From Acidobacteriota bacterium (GTDB taxonomy: Bacteria; Acidobacteriota; Vicinamibacteria; Vicinamibacterales; Fen-181), in the NCBI GenBank assembly GCA_003170135.1, contig PMZR01000016.1:60060-124059 (forward strand): a DNA stretch of 64,000 nt. Direction: 5' to 3'. Of the stretch, positions 59,147 to 64,000 are shown one piece after another. A program made the position numbers and the translations under genes. The notes under the pieces were generated by a model. That model was not told the origin of the DNA, made no database searches, and saw only the letters and a program-made list of their open reading frames with translations. How positions within the stretch are numbered: the first letter of the stretch is position 1; the number at the start of each line of letters is the position of its first letter.

Positions 59147-60124
59147 CTATGGTAGCCCAAGATGCTCGTGCGGCGAACTCTGCACCACGAGGTTGACAGC
59201 CAGCACGACCACGAAGATGCCGGCAGCCGGCGCGAGCATCCAGGGGAACTGCGCCAGCGTGCTCACGTTGGCGGCATCGTGCAGCATGGTGCCCCAGGTG
59301 GGCGTCGGGTCGGTGAAGCCGACGCCGACAAATGACAGCGTCGCCTCGCCGAGAATGAAGGCCGGCAGGAGCAGGGTGGCCTGGATGCCGAGATGGCCCG
59401 CCGTCGCGGGCAGCAGAGAGCGGAACAGGATCCGTCCGTGCCCGGCGCCCGCGGCGCGCGCCGCCTCGGCGTACTCGCGGTGCCGCTCGACGGCCACGAT
59501 GCCGCGCACGCCGCGCGCGACGTACGGCCAGCCGACCAGCATGAAGATCCCCACCATCAACCCGAAGATCTGTGCCGGCGCGAGCACGAGCGGAAGCACC
59601 GCCCGGAGCGCGAGCACGAGATACACCGTGGGCAGCACGACGACGAACTCGGCGAACCGCATCAGCACTTCATCGAACGCGCCACCGAAATAGCCGGCAA
59701 GCCCGCCGATCGTGACACCTATCACCAGCGACCCGAGCACGGCGAGCACCGCCACCGCCAGGCTGAGACGCGCGCCGTAGAGAATCCGCGCGAGCAGGTC
59801 GCGGCCGTAGCTGTCGGTGCCGAGCGGCAGCCACAGCCCGAGCTGCGGATCCTCTTCGGCCAGCAGCGCGCCGCGCGTGAACCACTTCAGGTGAACCTTG
59901 CGCGTCGCCTCTTCCTCGTAGCGCGACTCGAGCCGATCGGCCAGACGCAACGGGTGGAAGAAGGGCCAGTCCCAGTGCCCGCCGGCGTCGCGCACGTGCA
60001 GGCGCGTGGGCGGCGCGTGCAGGTAGTTGTCGAAGGTCGTGCCCGGATCGTGCGGCGAGAGCAGCGGTGCGGCCGCCGCCAGGACCATGATTGCCGCGAT
60101 GAGGACGATGCCGGTCCGCCTCAC
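59147..60124 (-). CDS. Peptide-type ABC transporter permease (DppC-like)
   Basis: 325 aa from GTG 60124, which overlaps the preceding permease stop (GTGA) and has SD AGGAGAG. Single N-terminal helix, a long periplasmic loop, then five helices with the ABC permease EAA loop (EYAEAARAAGAGHGRILFRS). Also LGTDSYGRDLLARILYGARL, typical of DppC/OppC. Partner of the permease at 60121. Confidence 0.93.
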   Translation of the reverse strand: MRRTGIVLIAAIMVLAAAAPLLSPHDPGTTFDNYLHAPPTRLHVRDAGGHWDWPFFHPLRLADRLESRYEEEATRKVHLKWFTRGALLAEEDPQLGLWLPLGTDSYGRDLLARILYGARLSLAVAVLAVLGSLVIGVTIGGLAGYFGGAFDEVLMRFAEFVVVLPTVYLVLALRAVLPLVLAPAQIFGLMVGIFMLVGWPYVARGVRGIVAVERHREYAEAARAAGAGHGRILFRSLLPATAGHLGIQATLLLPAFILGEATLSFVGVGFTDPTPTWGTMLHDAANVSTLAQFPWMLAPAAGIFVVVLAVNLVVQSSPHEHLGLP

Positions 60125-61098
60125 GACCGCTCTCCTGCGCGCATGCGGGGATCGGTCAGCGCCAGCGCAACGTCCGACAGCAGGCCGCCCGCGGCCAGGA
60201 AGATACTGCCGGCGGTCGCGCAGCCGGCCACCAGGTAGAGATCGCGCGAGCGTAGCGCGTCGAACATCAACCGCCCGAGGCCGGGCCAGGACGTGACGAT
60301 CTCGACGACAAACGACCCGCTGAGCAACCCGCCGACGATCAGGCCATAGATGGATGCCACGGGCCGCAGCGACGCCTTGAAGCTGTCGCGCCACACCAGC
60401 CGCGATCGCGGCACGCCCCGCGCGATCGTGGCCAGCATGTAGGGCTGATCGAGCGTCTCGCCGGTCGCCTGCGATTGCAGGCGCTCGAGCATCGCGGCCA
60501 GCGGCAGCGCGAGCGCGAGCGCGGGGACGGGCAGGTGCCAGGCCACGTCGCGCAGCCACGGCACCCAGTCGGCCTGCGCCCCCTCAATCGACGTCATGCC
60601 GCCGATCGGAAACCAGCCGGTCCGGGCCGCAACGAACACGAAGACGAGCGAGGTCACGAGCGGCGGAAGCGAGAGGCAAAGGAGCGACGCCGCGCGAATC
60701 GAGGACGTCAGCGCGCCCCTGCGGCGGCTGCCCGAGACGATGCCGAGCGGAATGCCGGCCAGGGTGGCCAGGGCGAGCGCGGTGAGGCCGAGCAGCGCGG
60801 TGTTCACCGCGCTCTGACGGACGAGCTGTCCGACCGGGCGACTGAACATCAGCGACTCGCCGAAGTCCAGCCGGGCGGCGTGTGACAACCAGCTGACGTA
60901 CTGCTCGAGAAGGGGCCGATCGAGCCCGTAGCGGGCGCGCTCGTGCTCGATCGTCTCGCGGCTCGCACCGCTGGCGACGAGATCGGCGATGATGGCGCCC
61001 GGCGAGACGCGCGTCAGCAGCGCCGCGCCCGACGACACGACGAAGACGAGGATGAGGCCGAACACCACGCGCCGGGCGAGCAACCGGACGAGCGACAA
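60121..61098 (-). CDS. Peptide-type ABC transporter permease (DppB-like)
   Basis: 325 aa. RYGLDRPLLEQYVSWLSHAA and the EAA loop DQPYMLATIARGVPRSRLVW are typical of DppB/OppB/NikB permeases; six helices. Forms the inner-membrane channel with the DppC-like protein. 47 bp downstream of the binding-protein gene. Confidence 0.93.
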   Translation of the reverse strand: MSLVRLLARRVVFGLILVFVVSSGAALLTRVSPGAIIADLVASGASRETIEHERARYGLDRPLLEQYVSWLSHAARLDFGESLMFSRPVGQLVRQSAVNTALLGLTALALATLAGIPLGIVSGSRRRGALTSSIRAASLLCLSLPPLVTSLVFVFVAARTGWFPIGGMTSIEGAQADWVPWLRDVAWHLPVPALALALPLAAMLERLQSQATGETLDQPYMLATIARGVPRSRLVWRDSFKASLRPVASIYGLIVGGLLSGSFVVEIVTSWPGLGRLMFDALRSRDLYLVAGCATAGSIFLAAGGLLSDVALALTDPRMRAGERS

Positions 61099-61120
61099 GC
61101 CGTAACCTCCTCTGCCCCCA

Positions 61121-61148
61121 CTACTCGCTGTCTACTGACTACTGGCTA
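61121..61148. repeat. Degenerate heptamer array E (4 x 7 bp)
   Basis: ctactcg, ctgtcta, ctgacta, ctggcta in register at the 3' end of the binding-protein gene; the last unit supplies its stop codon (complement of cta, 61146-61148). Confidence 0.6.
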
Positions 61149-62894
61149 TTCCGTCCCAGCGCGCTTCTGCACGGCCAGCGTTTCGGCACTCCACAACACC
61201 ACCGGTCGCATGAGCACGGGCGTCGCATTGAGGACGCGGGAACTGGTGGCGACGAACACATGCGGCGCGGCGAAGTAGAGAAGCGGCACCTGGTCGGCGA
61301 ACAGACGCTGCACGTCGCCGAACAGACGTTTCCGTTCGGCCTGGTCGAGGCTCGCCACCTGGCGCGCCATCAGGTCGTCCATGCGCCGTTCCCAGTCGGT
61401 GGCGGGCTCCGCCTGGCCCGGGTTCCAGAGGTGGCGGCCGCCGGAGCTGAGCCAGAAATCGAGCGACCCTGCAGGATCCACATCGGTCGTAAGGAACCGG
61501 AAGTAAATCAGATCGAAGTCGCCCTTCCCCCAGCGGTCGACGATCGCGCCCGGGTCGAGCGGCACGATATCAATGGCCAGGCCGATCGTCTTCAGGTCGT
61601 CGCGGATGACGGCCGCGCCCCGCTCGAGCGCCGTATTCCCCTTCTGCGTGATGAGCGTGATCCGCGCGGGCTGGCCCGCGGCGTCAACGAGCACGCCGTC
61701 GGCACCCTTGTTCTTCAGGCCGATCGACGCCAGCCGCGCAGCGGCGCGCGCACGGTCGAACGACGGCACCGGCACCTGCGGGTCGAACCACGCCTTGTTG
61801 GCCGGCGACACCGGGCCGAATACCGGCACGGCGGCGCCCAGGAAGACGGTGTCCGCGAACCGCTTGCGATCCACCGCCTCGCTGATCGCCCGGCGCAGCT
61901 CGACGTGCTGGAGCCATGCGCGCCGCCCCTCGGCGATTTTCGCGTCCTTGCGCAGGTTGAACCAGAGGCTGTCGGCATCCAGGCCCACCCCGAGATCGGA
62001 CAGGTGCAGCCGGCCCGCTGACGCCCCCTGCTTCAGCATCGCGTAGTCCTCGGCCCGGATCTCGCTCGGCATGCAGTCGATCTGCCCGCTCTGCAGCCGC
62101 AGCAGCTCGGCGTTCTGGTCCGTGATGATCTCGAGGGTGATGCGATCCAGGTACGGCAGCCGCGCGCCTGACGCGTCCTTGCGCCAGTAGTTCGGATTGC
62201 GCTCGAACACCAGGCGCTGACCGGCCTGGTAATCTCGCAGAACGAACGGGCCGAGCCCCGCCAGCTTCGCCGGCGGCGTGGCCGTGTCCCATGCCGCGGC
62301 GAACGTCCCGTCGTTGAGCGACTTCTCGAGCAGGTGCCGGGGACAGATCGGCAGGTTGTCCAGGATCCGCAGACCGGGTCCGAATGGCGCGGGGAACTTG
62401 ATGCTGACCGTGTTCGTGTCGACCGCGGCGACCTCAAGCGGTTTGCCATGGACGCGTAACGTGTCGCCCACGACGCTCTTCGTCTTCTCGTCATAGGCCG
62501 CGCGGAACGAGAAGACGACGTCCGCGGAGCTGAACGGCGAGCCATCGGAGAACTTCACGCCGCGCCGCAGCTTCACCGTGTAGGTGAGGTTGTCGGCCGA
62601 TCGCGTCCAGCTTTCCGCCAGCATCGGCTCGAGATCCATCGTCACCCGGTTGATCCGCACCAGCCGTGCGGACGTAAGGAACGCGATGACCTCGGAGGCC
62701 GAACTGCTGTCCACGAACCGGTTGAAGGTCCGCGGAATGGTGCGCAGCGACGACACGAGGCTCCCGCCCGAGGGGACGGCGGGCGCAGCGACGGTCGCGC
62801 CCGGGCGCAGGAACCGGTACGCGCCGGCGCCGGCCAGCGCGACGAGGCAAATAATGAGAACAACCAGGAAGTTGCGTGAAGATCGTCGGACCAC
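61146..62894 (-). CDS. ABC transporter substrate-binding protein, family 5
   Basis: 582 aa from GTG 62894 (GTG 62906 also possible). An N-terminal anchor (NFLVVLIICLVALAGAGAYR) is not followed by a lipobox. SBP_bac_5 fold: DLEPMLAESWTRSADNLTYT, RRGVKFSDGSPFSSADVVFS, RNPNYWRKD. Delivers a peptide or similar solute to the DppB/DppC-like pair. No ATP-binding subunits are encoded alongside; they must come from elsewhere. The palindrome at 62905-62926 abuts its start. Confidence 0.93.
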   Translation of the reverse strand: MVRRSSRNFLVVLIICLVALAGAGAYRFLRPGATVAAPAVPSGGSLVSSLRTIPRTFNRFVDSSSASEVIAFLTSARLVRINRVTMDLEPMLAESWTRSADNLTYTVKLRRGVKFSDGSPFSSADVVFSFRAAYDEKTKSVVGDTLRVHGKPLEVAAVDTNTVSIKFPAPFGPGLRILDNLPICPRHLLEKSLNDGTFAAAWDTATPPAKLAGLGPFVLRDYQAGQRLVFERNPNYWRKDASGARLPYLDRITLEIITDQNAELLRLQSGQIDCMPSEIRAEDYAMLKQGASAGRLHLSDLGVGLDADSLWFNLRKDAKIAEGRRAWLQHVELRRAISEAVDRKRFADTVFLGAAVPVFGPVSPANKAWFDPQVPVPSFDRARAAARLASIGLKNKGADGVLVDAAGQPARITLITQKGNTALERGAAVIRDDLKTIGLAIDIVPLDPGAIVDRWGKGDFDLIYFRFLTTDVDPAGSLDFWLSSGGRHLWNPGQAEPATDWERRMDDLMARQVASLDQAERKRLFGDVQRLFADQVPLLYFAAPHVFVATSSRVLNATPVLMRPVVLWSAETLAVQKRAGTE

Positions 62895-62904
62895 TTTCCA
62901 CCTC

Positions 62905-62926
62905 ACTGGCCAATTAGTTGGCCAGT
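62905..62926. promoter_or_regulatory. Palindrome at the start of the importer operon
   Basis: ACTGGCCAA-TTAG-TTGGCCAGT, a perfect 9-bp inverted repeat with 4-nt centre, 10 bp upstream of the substrate-binding-protein GTG. Could be an operator or an mRNA hairpin near the ribosome-binding site. Confidence 0.55.
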
Positions 62927-63159
62927 CGAACCCGACCGGTCGATTGAAGTTTCTGCCACCCCAAGTGGCAATTCCTGCAACGCCCCTGTGAAAAGTGTGC
63001 AGCCGGCCATCGCCTTGGCCAGACCCACCCACGCGCCGCCGTGGTCCCGGGCCAGATGCTAGCCCATCAAGTCGCGTTCCCGCAAGCAGTTACATGCGTA
63101 TTGGTCGGCCGGCCAGCCCGCGGCACAGCTCGTGCCATCTCATCCGGGCGGAGACGCCA

Positions 63160-63384
63160 ATGGAGCACACGCAGGATTCGCCGTTCATCCCATTCGAACC
63201 ACATATCGGACGAAGTGTGTCGCTTGACCAAGCCTGCCTCGTGCTGCGGGTATCGCGGCGCACCGTCTACAACTGGATTCGCGAAGGACGCCTGCGAACG
63301 ATCCGCACGCTCGGCGGATCGCAGCGCGTGCTCGTCGACTCACTCCGGCAGGCCACTCGGAGCCTGACCGGCGCATTCCAATAG
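63160..63384 (+). CDS. Small excisionase/MerR-type HTH protein
   Basis: 74 aa from ATG 63160 (SD GGAG). The core SLDQACLVLRVSRRTVYNWI and RLRTIRTLGGSQRVLVDSL is an HTH_17 winged helix, the third such protein in the window, though clearly more distant from the other two. Divergent from the ABC importer operon with a 265-bp gap that contains the palindrome at 62905-62926, so it may regulate that operon. An ORF extends upstream to 62995 without support. Confidence 0.8.
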   Translation: MEHTQDSPFIPFEPHIGRSVSLDQACLVLRVSRRTVYNWIREGRLRTIRTLGGSQRVLVDSLRQATRSLTGAFQ

Positions 63385-63465
63385 GGTTATCGGCTTGGCT
63401 CACGCCCGGCATCGCTGCCGGAGCACGCACTCATTCAGGTTCCCGTCCCCCATTCGGAGGATTCC

Positions 63466-64000
63466 ATGACACCCCGCCGCATGGTTGGCCTCGCAGCCGC
63501 CCTGCTGCTCGTCTGCGCGACCCCGGCGTTTGCCACGCCGCAACATCGCGCGCGGCTGTCGCAGGATCTCGCCAGGCAACTGGCGACCCCGACGGCCGAC
63601 GCCCTCGATCTCATCGTCGACGGCGACCAGGCGAGCGTACAGGCGCTGGCGGCGAAATACGGGGCCGCGGTCAAGCGGCAGTTGAAGCACGGCGCGGTGG
63701 TGCGCGTGGCCGGGAGCCTGCTGGACGCCCTCAGCCAGGATCCGGACGTGGCGCACCTGTCGGGCGATGCCCGCGTGCACGGCTCGATGGCCATCAGCCA
63801 GGTTTCAACCGGCGCGCTGCTGGCGCGCGCCGGCCTGGGCCGTATTCCGGCCGTCACGGGCCGGGGCATCACCATCGCGGTCATCGATTCGGGCGTCAGC
63901 AAGCACAAGGCGCTTCGCGGCCGCATCGTCGCGTCGGTGGACTTCACCGGCAACGGCCCGGCCGACGACCGTTACGGCCACGGCACGCACGTGGCGGGCA
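63466..64000 (+). CDS. Subtilisin-like S8 serine protease (3' part outside window)
   Basis: 178 codons are visible, open to the window end. ATG 63466 with SD GGAGG. Signal peptide (MVGLAAALLLVCATPAFA), an I9-type propeptide (DALDLIVDGDQASVQALAAK), and the start of the catalytic domain with the catalytic Asp (ITIAVIDSGVSKHKALRG) and His (YGHGTHVAG). The Ser would lie beyond the window. Secreted protease; together with the M4 enzyme it indicates extracellular protein degradation. Confidence 0.93.
   Translation, partial: MTPRRMVGLAAALLLVCATPAFATPQHRARLSQDLARQLATPTADALDLIVDGDQASVQALAAKYGAAVKRQLKHGAVVRVAGSLLDALSQDPDVAHLSGDARVHGSMAISQVSTGALLARAGLGRIPAVTGRGITIAVIDSGVSKHKALRGRIVASVDFTGNGPADDRYGHGTHVAG

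Noticed and set aside
62960..62980. TGGCAATTCCTGCAA as a sigma-54 promoter near the small HTH gene
   Set aside because: GG to GC spacing is only 8 bp.

Overview
The window is GC-rich, densely coded Gram-negative DNA. LpxC, several lipoproteins, secreted beta-barrel proteins and a UvrA/TopA/ObgE/LysA housekeeping set point to a diderm. The smf(dprA)-topA-trmFO-xerC and hslV-hslU blocks, the Gly/Tyr-rich PEGA proteins, and the paired permeases, M4 protease and HNH gene suggest Acidobacteriota, perhaps Vicinamibacteria. That placement is inference from gene content; no rRNA, tRNA, CRISPR array or insertion sequence was seen.

Layout. 1-3 kb: a truncated lipoprotein gene and hslVU (minus strand, own promoter). 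3-6.2 kb: three tandem secreted Gly/Tyr-rich PEGA-domain proteins, each preceded by a near-identical sigma-54 (-24/-12) promoter. 6.2-11.8 kb: small membrane protein, amino-acid permease, pcm, lipoprotein, and an ECF sigma/anti-sigma/secreted-protein operon. 12.2-15.4 kb: a GAF-GAF-PAS histidine kinase, a response regulator whose excisionase-type DNA-binding domain lies N-terminal to the receiver, and a free-standing 69-aa version of the same DNA-binding domain. 15.5-21.4 kb: the most unusual locus. Four small secreted pilin-like beta proteins, a two-domain PapD/DUF916-like periplasmic chaperone and an 799-aa usher-sized outer-membrane barrel with C-terminal Ig/SdrD-B-like domains run in one direction, and a fifth subunit-like gene converges on them. 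I read this as an undescribed or highly divergent chaperone/barrel surface-fibre assembly system. 21.6-29.5 kb: ABC-F ATPase, NtrB/NtrC-type pair (candidate activator of the sigma-54 promoters), M4 thermolysin-like protease with a coupled barrel gene.

29.5-35.6 kb (minus): xerC, trmFO, topA, dprA behind a strong sigma-70 promoter. In some bacteria this cluster continues directly into hslV-hslU. Here hslVU lie 26.5 kb further on in the same orientation, so the block between them looks inserted into, or rearranged within, an ancestral operon. 35.9-41 kb: TPR protein and lipoprotein, then rplU-rpmA-obgE-nadD-rsfS-comF. 41-46.5 kb: REC-GGDEF cyclase, tmk, lysA, an ECF sigma/STAS/small-protein operon, lpxC. 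46.7-57 kb: uvrA, a TPR membrane protein of the TMTC type, an AMACR-like CoA transferase, a second permease, a TIG/beta-propeller protein, an HNH nuclease, an NlpC/P60 lipoprotein. 57-63 kb: a HELYH-motif protein, a DapA-family aldolase closest to 4-hydroxy-2-oxoglutarate aldolase, an oligopeptide-type ABC importer without ATPase genes, a small HTH protein divergent from it, and the start of a subtilisin-like protease cut by the window edge.

Five intergenic spacers carry degenerate arrays with an exact 7-bp period.
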